NCBI RefSeq assembly: GCF_031846185.1
Contig: NZ_JAVRIF010000002.1
Span: 530,194-594,193, forward strand
Length of the DNA: 64,000 nucleotides
Origin: Thalassotalea_H castellviae
GTDB lineage: Bacteria > Pseudomonadota > Gammaproteobacteria > Enterobacterales > Alteromonadaceae
Reading direction: 5' to 3'
In this document: piece after piece, positions 44,517 through 53,186 of the stretch
Layout: the number at the start of each line of letters is the position of its first letter
Position numbering within the stretch: the stretch's first letter is position 1
Notes under the pieces: generated by a model
What the model saw: only the letters and a program-made list of their open reading frames with translations
Told to the model about the DNA's origin: nothing
Databases searched by the model: none
Position numbers and translations under genes: made by a program

Positions 44517-45392
44517 ATGCAAAATAATAGCTTTGTCCTTTCACTCCTCTTTATTTCAGCAACCACCCTAGCAAATATTGAACATACTACCGATTGGATG
44601 CCAGATCACAGTTTTACGCAAGGTGTTGAAGGTCCAGCGGTCGATAAAGACGGAACTTTATTTGCCGTGAATTTCGCTAAAGAAGGCACCATTGGCAAAG
44701 TCACCCAAAGCAATAAAGGCGAAATATATTTAACCTTACCAAATGGCTCTATTGGCAACGGCATTCGTTTTGATCACAAAGGTAATATGTATATCGCTGA
44801 TTATGTTAACCATAATGTATTGATAGTTGAGCCTAACACTAAAAACGTAAAGGTATTTTCGCATAATAAACAAATGAACCAGCCCAATGATATCGCGATT
44901 ATGGATAATGGAATTTTATTTGCGAGTGACCCTAACTGGCCAAATAATACTGGAAATTTATGGCGCATTAATGCTGATGGCACTAATACATTATTAGAAG
45001 CGAATATGGGCACGACAAATGGGGTTGAAGTGAGTCCAGATAATAAAACACTTTATGTGAATGAAAGTGTGCAACGAACTATTTGGCGATATTCCCTCGA
45101 TGAAAATGGCAATATTCAAGACAAAAGCCTGTTTTTCCAATTTAAAGATCATGGTTTGGATGGCATGCGTACCGATAATGCGGGTAATTTATACGTCGCG
45201 CGATATGGTGCAGGTGTTGTTGCAGTACTGTCACCCCAAGGTGAGCTTATTAAAACTATACAGTTAACAGGAAAGCACCCAACCAATGTTGCATTTGGTG
45301 GTATAGACGGTAAACAGCTTTTCATTACGATGCAAAAGCGTGGCGCAATAGAAACCTATTACAATCATATTGCCGGTCGCAACTATCGATAA
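44517..45392 (+). CDS. SMP-30/gluconolactonase-like secreted beta-propeller protein
   Basis: The 291-residue protein has a short signal peptide (about 1-19, ending TLAN) and a six-bladed propeller of the SMP-30/gluconolactonase/LRE-like family. Recognisable blades are EGPAVDKDGTLFAVNF, NGIRFDHKGNMYIADY, NQPNDIAIMDNGILFASDP, TNGVEVSPDNKTLYVNE and LDGMRTDNAGNLYVARY; the acidic and asparagine residues in these turns are the usual metal ligands. Relatives hydrolyse sugar lactones, but the substrate here is unknown and the export signal suggests an envelope substrate. A terminator follows. Confidence 0.87.
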   Translation: MQNNSFVLSLLFISATTLANIEHTTDWMPDHSFTQGVEGPAVDKDGTLFAVNFAKEGTIGKVTQSNKGEIYLTLPNGSIGNGIRFDHKGNMYIADYVNHNVLIVEPNTKNVKVFSHNKQMNQPNDIAIMDNGILFASDPNWPNNTGNLWRINADGTNTLLEANMGTTNGVEVSPDNKTLYVNESVQRTIWRYSLDENGNIQDKSLFFQFKDHGLDGMRTDNAGNLYVARYGAGVVAVLSPQGELIKTIQLTGKHPTNVAFGGIDGKQLFITMQKRGAIETYYNHIAGRNYR

Positions 45393-45417
45393 GTTTAATT
45401 TCGTACTTGCAATCCAT

Positions 45418-45444
45418 AAAAACCAGCGTTAATGCTGGTTTTTT
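45418..45444 (+). terminator. Terminator of the SMP-30-like gene
   Basis: AACCAGC (45421-45427) pairs with GCTGGTT (45434-45440), preceded by As and followed by Ts, 26 bases after the stop. Confidence 0.9.
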
Positions 45445-45525
45445 ATATTAAAGTGGGGCTATTTAATTAAGTACATGCTCTAGTCGATTATTAATAGAGC
45501 CTATTGTTCCTGTCTTTTCGAACGA

Positions 45526-46341
45526 CTATTGTTTAATACGATATAAACGAAATACCCCTTTTTGAAGCGTTGTGCCTTTATAAGTAGAGTACATATAGCC
45601 TTCAAGCACCGCGTTATGTTTATGAATTAATAATTTATTAGCAAAAGTCAGATGGTCTGTTTCAATTTCGATAAGGCTCCCCACTTTACTGACATTCGCG
45701 GGAGTAAAAGATGCTTTATTAGTAAAACTTTCGCCATTCACGAATCGAACAAAGTGTGAAGTTTTATCAGGGTGTGCTTCAAAACTTAACAGCTCTGGTT
45801 TTCCATCGATATTTAATACTCCTATCCAAAACCCATAAAACTCATTTTGGCGAATAGACGTTAGCGACTCGAGTCTATCTTTATACATATGAACGAATTC
45901 ACGAACAGTCGATTGTTTTTGCTGCTTATCAAGTTGGTATGTTTGTGTAAATATAGCTTGGCCATTATGATCTGTGCTCATCTCCATGACTTGTAACGCA
46001 TTATCTAAGTGGGGAGTCATGATTAAACGTGTGTTTTCGTTGGGATTATGCTCGTTAACTATATTAATAACACATGCTGTAATATCGCAATTTATATCAT
46101 GATCAGAAAAGGCTCTAAATTTTACTTTTCTAAAGGCACTGGCGATCTTCAAAGTAAACATTCTATGCTGACCATTAGCGTTAAACTCAATCAGTTTATA
46201 CGAAAAGTCTGACTCGCTAATCCCCTCTAATAAACCAGCCTTCAATTTTAATGGTTCAATTGGCCATGCATCGTTGCTAAAGAAAATGACAGCGACGAAA
46301 AAAATACTAACTCTTATAAAATTAAACATTAAAATTTTCAT
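45526..46341 (-). CDS. Hypothetical secreted protein
   Basis: I do not recognise this protein. From ATG 46341 it is about 271 residues with a signal peptide (MKILMFNFIRVSIFFVAVIFF, cleaved near NDAWP), followed by a beta-rich extracytoplasmic domain. That domain has one close cysteine pair (NCDITACVIN) and a C-terminal LEGYMYSTYKGTTLQKGVF segment that could be strands of a small barrel. An in-frame extension to 46434 exists but puts a hydrophobic, charged segment before the signal peptide; ATG 46329 is a further option with AGGA upstream. It lies downstream of the ssb terminator on the same strand. Confidence 0.65.
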   Translation of the reverse strand: MKILMFNFIRVSIFFVAVIFFSNDAWPIEPLKLKAGLLEGISESDFSYKLIEFNANGQHRMFTLKIASAFRKVKFRAFSDHDINCDITACVINIVNEHNPNENTRLIMTPHLDNALQVMEMSTDHNGQAIFTQTYQLDKQQKQSTVREFVHMYKDRLESLTSIRQNEFYGFWIGVLNIDGKPELLSFEAHPDKTSHFVRFVNGESFTNKASFTPANVSKVGSLIEIETDHLTFANKLLIHKHNAVLEGYMYSTYKGTTLQKGVFRLYRIKQ

Positions 46342-46430
46342 CCTGGTAAAAACACGCAAGCTATATTTACATATTGGTATACCTATATAAAGGTAAGTAA
46401 CTGTTTTAAATATTATTGTACAGTAGAAAA

Positions 46431-46456
46431 TCAAAAAGCCGCTTAATAGCGGCTTT
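46431..46456 (-). terminator. Terminator of ssb
   Basis: AAAGCCGC (46435-46442) pairs with GCGGCTTT (46449-46456) around six bases. On the minus strand the stem runs into TTTTT. It lies about 40 bases after the ssb stop. Confidence 0.9.
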
Positions 46457-46493
46457 CTAGAATACTCTTCAACATTTAATATTTTGTCTTGAA

Positions 46494-47147
46494 TCAGAAC
46501 GGAATATCGTCATCAAAATCAATCGTTGGCTCTTGAGGGTTTACCTTAGGGGCTTGTTGCTGATTTTGCTGTCCTTGATTAAAACCACCTTGTTGCTGCC
46601 CTTGTTGTGCATAGCCACCACTTTGTTGCTGTGGTGCTTGTTGTTGATAGCCTTGCTGTTGTGGTGCTTTATAAACAGGTTGTTGAGCTGGTTTTTGTTG
46701 CGCTTGATTTGCAAACCCACCTTGTTGTTGACCCTGTGCGGCAAAGCCACCAGTTTGAGGTGCATTTTGACCAGTGAAACCACCGGCTTGTTGTCCGCCG
46801 CCTTGGCCGCGAGAGTCAAGCATTTGCATTTCATTGGCAACAATTTCGGTAGTATATTGATCAGCACCTTGCTGATTTTGCCACTTACGCGTTTGTAAAC
46901 GCCCTTCTAAATAAACTTTAGAGCCTTTTTTCAAATACTCGCCAGCAATTTCAGCTAAACGTTGATAAATAACAATACGATGCCATTCAGTTTTCTCTTT
47001 TTGCTCACCGGTTTGCTTATCTTTCCAAGTTTCAGAAGTTGCTACAGTAAAGTTTGCAACAGCACTGCCATTTGGCATAAAACGCACTTCAGGATCTTGC
47101 CCTAAGTTTCCAACAATAATTACTTTATTTACGCCGCGGCTTGCCAT
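46494..47147 (-). CDS. ssb: Single-stranded DNA-binding protein
   Basis: SSB coats single-stranded DNA in replication, repair and recombination, and recruits partner enzymes through its C-terminus. The 217-residue protein has the OB-fold (ASRGVNKVIIVGNLGQDPEVR to the EIVANEMQMLDSRG segment, about 1-112). A long linker very rich in Gln and Gly follows (about 113-200), then the acidic partner-binding tail PTIDFDDDIPF. The linker is longer than in E. coli SSB (178 residues in total). GGAGAGG precedes the ATG. Unlike in many relatives it is not beside uvrA, which lies 10 kb away. Confidence 0.97.
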   Translation of the reverse strand: MASRGVNKVIIVGNLGQDPEVRFMPNGSAVANFTVATSETWKDKQTGEQKEKTEWHRIVIYQRLAEIAGEYLKKGSKVYLEGRLQTRKWQNQQGADQYTTEIVANEMQMLDSRGQGGGQQAGGFTGQNAPQTGGFAAQGQQQGGFANQAQQKPAQQPVYKAPQQQGYQQQAPQQQSGGYAQQGQQQGGFNQGQQNQQQAPKVNPQEPTIDFDDDIPF

Positions 47148-47161
47148 TAATTCCTCTCCAG

Positions 47162-47269
47162 CCTTTGTTTTTCAAAGGTTATATCTATTAAACGAAAGTA
47201 AAACTCTACTAAAAACTAACCCTACTTTTTACAAAGTAGTACTATACAAAAGAGATATTTGAGTAGAGT
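47162..47269. promoter_or_regulatory. Inverted repeats in the ssb upstream region
   Basis: Within the 335-base gene-free gap before ssb (47148-47481), three inverted repeats stand out. They are CCTTTG/CAAAGG (47162-47178) next to the ribosome site, CTACTTT/AAAGTAG (47222-47239), and around the latter ACTCTACT/AGTAGAGT (47203-47210 with 47262-47269). The outer and inner pairs are nested. No LexA-type CTGT-N8-ACAG was seen. The remaining 210 bases towards the oxidoreductase gene show nothing I can name. Confidence 0.4.
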
Positions 47270-47481
47270 ATTTTATGTCGGTAATATACTCGTTAATCCA
47301 AAGTTTTGCACGTTTAATTCTGTTATTTTTGTCGCAAAGTTGATGGCTAATTTATCAATAAATGAGCCTATCGGTTTAGAAAGTTACCTTGAATGAAATA
47401 TTGCCCAAGTTTTCAATAACTCAGAATAAAACACCAGCATGCATCACACATACTTTTATCGAAGTCCAACAAAATAACGGG

Positions 47482-48453
47482 TCAATTAATTGATTTAAAG
47501 GTAGCAAACACAGTTTCCATTTGTTTTTGTAATTCGTAACTAGTTTTATGTGGCATTAAAGGGTGTTCAAGTAGCTGCTGTTGAATTGCATCTCCAACAG
47601 CTTGCGCTTCATAATTAAACCCTAAACTACGTCTTTTATCATCAAAATAATCGATTTGTTCATCATGGACAAATAAAGCACATTGCTTAGCGTGCCAAAA
47701 GTTAGGTATAGCTATATAGCCCACATCACCAATAATGTAAGCGGTGTTTGGTAATTGACAAGTAAAGGAGCTTGCTAGGGTTAGTTTGACATCGCCAGAA
47801 TCGGCTAATATAACGATATCATCTTCAACTCCTGTTGCAGCAATATGCGACTTCACCATTAAATTTTCGAGCGGATAGTCGTTAAAATACTTTGATAAGG
47901 CAATTGGATAAATGCCCATATCGAGCAAGCATCCACCAGCAAGTTCTGCATTATATAATCGAGACTCGCGATCAAAAGGCATGAAATAGCCAAAGTCTGC
48001 CTTAATATGTTTAAGTGTGCCAATTAGTCCTTCGTCAAACCATTGTTTCGCTTTTTTAATGGCAGGTAAAAAATATGTCCACATAGCCTCCATTAAAAAC
48101 AAACCTTTTGACTGTGCTAAATCAGACAACTGCTGGCATTCTTCACTACTAATCGTGATAGGTTTTTCACATAACACTGACTTCCCCGCAAGTAAGGCGT
48201 CTTTAGCATTTTGAAAATGAAAATTATGAGGAGTAGCAACATAAATTACATCGATATCCGCATCATCAAATAACGATTGATAACCTTGGTACGCTTTTTC
48301 AATTCCATGTTTATTAGCGAATGTTTTCGCGTCATCTAGTTTTCTTGCTGCCACAGCAACAAGCTCACCATTATCAACAAAGCGCATATCTTGACAAAAT
48401 TCTTGCGCGATTCGACCGGTACTAACAATTCCCCAGCGTAACTTATTACTCAC
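47482..48453 (-). CDS. Gfo/Idh/MocA-family oxidoreductase
   Basis: The protein of about 323 residues is an NAD(P)-dependent oxidoreductase of the Gfo/Idh/MocA family. Its N-terminal Rossmann fold is seen as LRWGIVSTGRIAQEF, the family motif AGKSVLCEKPIT near residue 100 contains the catalytic-site lysine, and a C-terminal alpha/beta domain has GGCLLDMGIYPI. Members act on sugars, inositols or dihydrodiols; the closest look is to trans-dihydrodiol dehydrogenase-like members, but the substrate cannot be fixed. I place the start at GTG 48453, which has AAAGGAG six bases upstream, rather than an ATG 14 codons earlier that lacks one. Confidence 0.85.
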   Translation of the reverse strand: MSNKLRWGIVSTGRIAQEFCQDMRFVDNGELVAVAARKLDDAKTFANKHGIEKAYQGYQSLFDDADIDVIYVATPHNFHFQNAKDALLAGKSVLCEKPITISSEECQQLSDLAQSKGLFLMEAMWTYFLPAIKKAKQWFDEGLIGTLKHIKADFGYFMPFDRESRLYNAELAGGCLLDMGIYPIALSKYFNDYPLENLMVKSHIAATGVEDDIVILADSGDVKLTLASSFTCQLPNTAYIIGDVGYIAIPNFWHAKQCALFVHDEQIDYFDDKRRSLGFNYEAQAVGDAIQQQLLEHPLMPHKTSYELQKQMETVFATFKSIN

Positions 48454-48536
48454 TCTTTGCTCCTTTGTATGTATTAGTATTATTAACGTAAGCAAGCGAT
48501 TTTTTGCTATAATCCTTAACTATCAACCAAAAGACT

Positions 48537-48947
48537 TTACGAGTTAGGTTTTAAATATTCTGCCATTTTACCCGCGATTTCTTCAGGAATTTTTTGTGCT
48601 TTTTGTTGCTGATAATCAAAGTGAACCATTACTGCCGTGCCTGAAGATTTCACTTCGCCGTCTTGCCAAAGCTCTTGATAAACATCAAATGAAGAAGAGC
48701 CTATCCTACCAATATAAGTACGCACTTCTATGGCTTTACCATAATACATTTGACCATGAAAACTCACCTCAATTTTCGCTAATATAAGTCGCCATTCAGA
48801 TAAATTTAATGTAGGTGTGAACCATCTAAATACTTCATCCCTAGCACCTTCGAACCACACAGGCACCATCGTATTATTAATATGACCTAAGGCATCAGTA
48901 TCGCTAAACCTAGGGTTAAATTTTTCTAAAAAATAGTTATTTGACAT
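48537..48947 (-). CDS. Acyl-CoA thioesterase, 4HBT hotdog family
   Basis: The 136-residue single-hotdog protein has the 4-hydroxybenzoyl-CoA thioesterase-type motif FSDTDALGHINNTMVPVWFE, in which the aspartate is the expected catalytic residue. VRTYIGRIGSSSFDVYQEL and the GTAVMVHFD strand complete the fold. It should release free fatty or aromatic acids from CoA; the substrate range is unknown. It is on the same strand as the oxidoreductase, 83 bases upstream of it, and divergent from the oxygenase gene. Confidence 0.88.
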   Translation of the reverse strand: MSNNYFLEKFNPRFSDTDALGHINNTMVPVWFEGARDEVFRWFTPTLNLSEWRLILAKIEVSFHGQMYYGKAIEVRTYIGRIGSSSFDVYQELWQDGEVKSSGTAVMVHFDYQQQKAQKIPEEIAGKMAEYLKPNS

Positions 48948-49033
48948 TAAAACATGCTCGCTTCATTTGGTTCTACAAATTAATTCTGTTGTAGTGTATT
49001 CTGTTGTGCAGACAAATAATAATAAAAATACTT

Positions 49034-49735
49034 ATGACAGATTTTATTGAAATATACCCAGAGACTTTATCAACAACGTTTTGCCAAGAATTTATCCGCT
49101 CGTTTGAACAAAGTCCTTATAAAAATCAAGGACGCACAGGTGGTGGTGTAGATACGAGTAAGAAGTTAAGCCAAGATATTTATCTCAATCAACATCATGA
49201 ATTTCAAGAACAGCTCTCGCATATAACTCAGGCATGTACTGGTAAAGTTATGGAATATATGAGCAAGTATTTTTTTAGTCTTATCGGCTCTATTTCATTA
49301 GTTATGGAACATCCAAAAACGAAGCAACCAGTACAACTTACTGAAGAAAATTTTGAGGAAGTGGGTAAGCCAAATATTTTAAATTTAATTAAATATTTAT
49401 TTCGGTTAGCACCAATTAATGCGCAAAAATATCAACAAAATGCGGGGAATTATAAGTATTGGCATTCAGAAATATTTCCGCAACAAGGTCATAATGATGC
49501 ATTACACCGCACTTTGCTGATCTTACTTTATTTAAATGATGTCGAAGAAGGGGGCGAAACTGACTTTTACTATCAAAAGAAAAGCATTAAACCCAAAGCT
49601 GGAAGTATGATTATTGCCCCTTGCGGATTTACTCACACTCATCGAGGGAATACCCCTTTATCATCAGATAAATATGTCCTGACTTCTTGGGTTTTATATA
49701 ATCCTGCAGAGCGAATTTATACGCCGACAAAGTAA
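49034..49735 (+). CDS. 2-oxoglutarate/Fe(II)-dependent dioxygenase, prolyl-4-hydroxylase-like
   Basis: The 233-residue protein has the double-stranded beta-helix of the 2OG-Fe(II) oxygenases. The iron ligands are His144 and Glu146 (WHSEIFP) and His201 or His203 (FTHTHRG), with Lys213 as a probable 2OG-binding residue, an arrangement like prolyl 4-hydroxylases; the use of Glu rather than Asp in HxD/E is a minor variation. The LLILLYLNDVEEGGETDFYY and KPKAGSMIIAP segments are strongly typical. The substrate is unknown. The ATG at 49034 lacks a strong ribosome site; an in-frame TTG ten codons earlier is less likely. Confidence 0.85.
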   Translation: MTDFIEIYPETLSTTFCQEFIRSFEQSPYKNQGRTGGGVDTSKKLSQDIYLNQHHEFQEQLSHITQACTGKVMEYMSKYFFSLIGSISLVMEHPKTKQPVQLTEENFEEVGKPNILNLIKYLFRLAPINAQKYQQNAGNYKYWHSEIFPQQGHNDALHRTLLILLYLNDVEEGGETDFYYQKKSIKPKAGSMIIAPCGFTHTHRGNTPLSSDKYVLTSWVLYNPAERIYTPTK

Positions 49736-49762
49736 AGTTGTTGAAAATAATTACTCGCTCAA

Positions 49763-51076
49763 TTATAAAAATCGTTTTAGTAAACGATCGACTTTAGACA
49801 TCGATAAACGCGCTAATAATTTGCGCGGTTTTAGAGGGTAATCACGTTGTGAATCAATTTGCTTATAACTTGTAATATCACGCGTATGTTGACAAATACT
49901 CGCGAGTTCTTGCTGAAAACCCGCCAATAATTGTTGAGTAGGGTCTTGTAATAATAAGCCATTTTCGAGATCTAAACCCCATGCTCTTGGGTTTAAATTA
50001 CTACCGGTAAGTAGGTGTTTCGTTTCATCAACAACCAGTCCCTTTAAATGATAGCTGTTGCCTTCATCTTGCCAAAGCTTAAAAACTAACTGACCTGAAT
50101 TAACAAATTTTTGCCAGCGCTTAAGGAACTTTCGTAAAATTTGTTCATAAATATAAGGAATAATTCCAATTAAACTAAACCTTTCTGGATCCGCGATATA
50201 AAAGTCACTGGCGGTTTTATCGCCAACAATGACAGTGATTTTGACTCCGCGTTTCAGAGCAAGAGTTAACTGCTTAGTTACGGCTCTAGGTAGGTTGAAA
50301 TAAGGAGTAAATAAAACAATAGACTCAGTACTGTCTTTTATTAACTGACAAACCTGATGGTTAAGCTGATTACGACGGCTGCCACAACCCGCAAAGGGCG
50401 TGATTTGGATAGCGCTTGTTTTGTTCACTTCAGCAAACTGATAATCAGCACGTTTAACAATTGCCCTCGTTTTTTTACTTTGTATTTTCTTTTGTTTTTT
50501 CGTGATCGGTATTGTATCGGTCAAACGTATTGCCACACCTGATTCGATAAAATTAATCACTAAATATTGGCAAAAACATTTGGCTAACGCCGTTGAACGA
50601 ATAAGATAATAACGATCTAAACGGTAATTATTGTGCTGATGTAAATAAACATTATTAATGCTCGCACCGCTGTAAAGTAGCATATCGTCAATGACAATGC
50701 CTTTTAAGTGCAACACGCCCAGTAATTCTTTAGGCTTAACGGCGATACCATAAAAATTAATGTTTACTTGATGCTTTTGCGCAAATTCAGCATACATAGC
50801 ACGATTGCCCAATTGCGTTTTTTGGCCAATTAATCCACGTTGCGCACGGTGAGCGTCTACAAAAATGCTAATATCTAACGTAGGTGTTTGTACTTTAGCA
50901 CGATACAAAGCGGTCAGTATTTCTCGGCCAGCTTCATCGTCTTGTAAATAGAGTGCCGTAATATAAATACGTGTTTTTGCTTGTTTTATATGATCTAAAA
51001 ATATTTCTTTATAGGCAGTTGGCGACAGCAAAACATCGACATCTTGCTGCTCAATACCAATTGACGGTAGTTTCAT
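49763..51076 (-). CDS. pssA: CDP-diacylglycerol-serine O-phosphatidyltransferase PssA
   Basis: PssA makes phosphatidylserine, the precursor of phosphatidylethanolamine, from CDP-diacylglycerol and serine at the inner face of the membrane. The 437-residue protein belongs to the phospholipase-D-type PssA of E. coli (451 residues). Matching landmarks are LDISIFVDAHRAQRG, the first HKD motif VLHLKGIVIDD (His123, Lys125, Asp130), SGASINNVYLHQHNNYR, FTPYFNLPRAV, VGDKTASDFYI, the second HKD motif YHLKGLVVDE, and LNPRAWGLDLEN. It is a full-length, peripheral protein with a basic C-terminus. The neighbours are not lipid genes. Confidence 0.95.
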   Translation of the reverse strand: MKLPSIGIEQQDVDVLLSPTAYKEIFLDHIKQAKTRIYITALYLQDDEAGREILTALYRAKVQTPTLDISIFVDAHRAQRGLIGQKTQLGNRAMYAEFAQKHQVNINFYGIAVKPKELLGVLHLKGIVIDDMLLYSGASINNVYLHQHNNYRLDRYYLIRSTALAKCFCQYLVINFIESGVAIRLTDTIPITKKQKKIQSKKTRAIVKRADYQFAEVNKTSAIQITPFAGCGSRRNQLNHQVCQLIKDSTESIVLFTPYFNLPRAVTKQLTLALKRGVKITVIVGDKTASDFYIADPERFSLIGIIPYIYEQILRKFLKRWQKFVNSGQLVFKLWQDEGNSYHLKGLVVDETKHLLTGSNLNPRAWGLDLENGLLLQDPTQQLLAGFQQELASICQHTRDITSYKQIDSQRDYPLKPRKLLARLSMSKVDRLLKRFL

Positions 51077-51110
51077 TTGATTTTTTCTTCATTAACTCAA
51101 CCCGTTGATT

Positions 51111-53081
51111 TTATTTTTTTAAGGTGAACTGTTCAAGCTGATTTGATAAATGATCGGCTAATTTTGATAAGCTTTGCCCAGCTTCAGCAGCTTTATTTGC
51201 AGATTGCATCACTTCATCTGCACCGTTAGCGATATTTTTAGTATGTTCATTAATTCCTAATACATCCCCTCTCTGCTTAGAGACTGCCGCTGATATTTCT
51301 ATGGTCGCATTAACAATATCACCAACATTATTGGTAACTTCGATAAAAGTATTTTGAACTTGCTCCGTTTTTTCTACACCTAGCTCTGATTTTTCAACGC
51401 CTGACTTCATAGCTAAAACAGAATCACTTGCCCCTTTTTGTAATTGTTCAATAATTCGTTGTATTTCAGCAGTAGAATCTTGAGTTCTACTTGCTAAAGT
51501 TCTAACCTCGTCAGCAACAACGGCAAAACCTCGTCCTTGCTCTCCTGCTCTAGCAGCTTCAATGGCCGCATTTAACGCTAATAAGTTTGTTTGATCTGCT
51601 ATCTCACGGATCACATTAACAAAACCTGCAATTTCACTACTATGTTCTGCTAAATGATTAATAACCGATGCGGAAGTATTAACTTCTTTTGAAATATCAT
51701 GAATGGTTTCTCCTGTATCTCTGACAACAGTTTTTCCTTTCATGACATTGTCATTAGCTAACTCTGTTAATTGTTGAGCTCCATCGGTATTTTCAGAGAT
51801 AACGCGAGCTGAATCGCTAACCTGGCTAATAGCAGCGGCAACTCGGTGAGTTTCTTGTTGCTGCTCTGAAATACTTCTTTGCATATTACCGGTTAGTTGA
51901 TAAATATCATTTGCAGCACTTCTTAGCTCGATGACATCCCCTTCAAATGAATGTAATAACTTCTGAATTTTTTCTTGCATATGAATAAAACTTCGCGCGA
52001 TATCTCCCAATTCGTCTTTTGAATTAACTACTAGCGTTTCTGTAAAATCACCATTTCCAAGCTTCTCTGCCGCTAAGTTTATTAATTCAACATTGCTTCT
52101 TAATGACTGATAAATAGCTAACAATAAATAACAACTCAACATAATAACTAAGAAAATAACAACAGATAAAATCCACATGGCAGTGGAACTTTTTTGTCTT
52201 AGTTCATTTATTCGAGTAATGAAATACTTATTAGTTTGTTGCTTCAAAGCCTTTACGGAATCTAACTGCTGTGAAGCTAACGTTTTAGCCTTTGATAGTG
52301 AAAGTAAAATAGTATCAGGTTCAATTACTTGATCGTTAATAACTGATTGGTAAGTTGTAATATCCCCTATAATTTCTCTAGAGTTTTGTACATATTTATC
52401 TAAACCTTCGGTTGAAGCGCGACTTAATTGTTCAATCGTTTTCTCAAATTTTGCTGTAAGCTCACTTAAGCGATTATTTAAAGCAACAACTAATGTATAT
52501 GACTCTGCACTAAATCCTTGCTGTATGATCTGAGAAACTAAATCGTTATAACGACTACTATATTCTATTAATGCGGGTAAATGCTGTTCTGCTGCTTCTA
52601 TTAGATAAAAAGCGACCACATCACTTTCTCGGGTTAAACCACTTAATGCAGCAATGTTTTCTCGAAGAGATAATGTTTGACTATAAAACTCATTATATAA
52701 AGTGAAGTTATCGTCCGTAAAATTATTTTGATTTTCTTCCCAAAAGCTTACTAACTCATTGGTTTGATTATTAAGTGATAAAAATTCTTCATTTGCTAAT
52801 ATATTGTCTTTTAATCGCTTAAGTTCATCAGTGATTTCTGATGAACTATTTATATCTTGTCGTATATTTGCAAGATTGACTTCTAATGAAAGCACTTTTT
52901 CAATTTGCTCAAATCCTGTTATTTCGTGCTCATATTGCTCTAATAAAGTTAATTGATCACCGACTATCCAACTAAAGCAAGCCAATAAAGGTAAATAAAA
53001 CATTAACGATAGTAAGATGAATTTAGCTTTAAATCTTAAAGAGTTAGATAAAGAGATCGCGGGTTTTAAAATAATAGTCAT
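51111..53081 (-). CDS. Methyl-accepting chemotaxis protein
   Basis: This is a second transmembrane chemoreceptor, about 656 residues from ATG 53081, which has AAGAG six bases before it; an extension to 53108 lacks such a site. Membrane helices at about 20-41 and 305-330 enclose a helical periplasmic sensor domain. The HAMP domain (VELINLAAEKLGNGDFTETL) and the signalling hairpin with NLLALNAAIEAARAGEQG and GFAVVADEVRTLASRTQ follow. The tip is almost identical to that of the receptor at 4.4 kb, while the sensor domains differ, so the two probably feed one CheA with different stimuli. Confidence 0.94.
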   Translation of the reverse strand: MTIILKPAISLSNSLRFKAKFILLSLMFYLPLLACFSWIVGDQLTLLEQYEHEITGFEQIEKVLSLEVNLANIRQDINSSSEITDELKRLKDNILANEEFLSLNNQTNELVSFWEENQNNFTDDNFTLYNEFYSQTLSLRENIAALSGLTRESDVVAFYLIEAAEQHLPALIEYSSRYNDLVSQIIQQGFSAESYTLVVALNNRLSELTAKFEKTIEQLSRASTEGLDKYVQNSREIIGDITTYQSVINDQVIEPDTILLSLSKAKTLASQQLDSVKALKQQTNKYFITRINELRQKSSTAMWILSVVIFLVIMLSCYLLLAIYQSLRSNVELINLAAEKLGNGDFTETLVVNSKDELGDIARSFIHMQEKIQKLLHSFEGDVIELRSAANDIYQLTGNMQRSISEQQQETHRVAAAISQVSDSARVISENTDGAQQLTELANDNVMKGKTVVRDTGETIHDISKEVNTSASVINHLAEHSSEIAGFVNVIREIADQTNLLALNAAIEAARAGEQGRGFAVVADEVRTLASRTQDSTAEIQRIIEQLQKGASDSVLAMKSGVEKSELGVEKTEQVQNTFIEVTNNVGDIVNATIEISAAVSKQRGDVLGINEHTKNIANGADEVMQSANKAAEAGQSLSKLADHLSNQLEQFTLKK

Positions 53082-53186
53082 AATTACTCTTATAGTTTTG
53101 TGGCACAAAGATAGCTGACCACTTCATTAAGACTAAAATTTCAAAAAAATTATAAGTTTTTAAATATATGAAAATAAAACCATAGA

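Noticed and set aside
46541..46898. Leucine-rich or lysine-rich frames over the ssb linker on both strands
   Set aside because: They are alternative readings of the CAA/GGT-rich linker of ssb, and the SSB frame is conserved from OB-fold to the DDDIPF tail.
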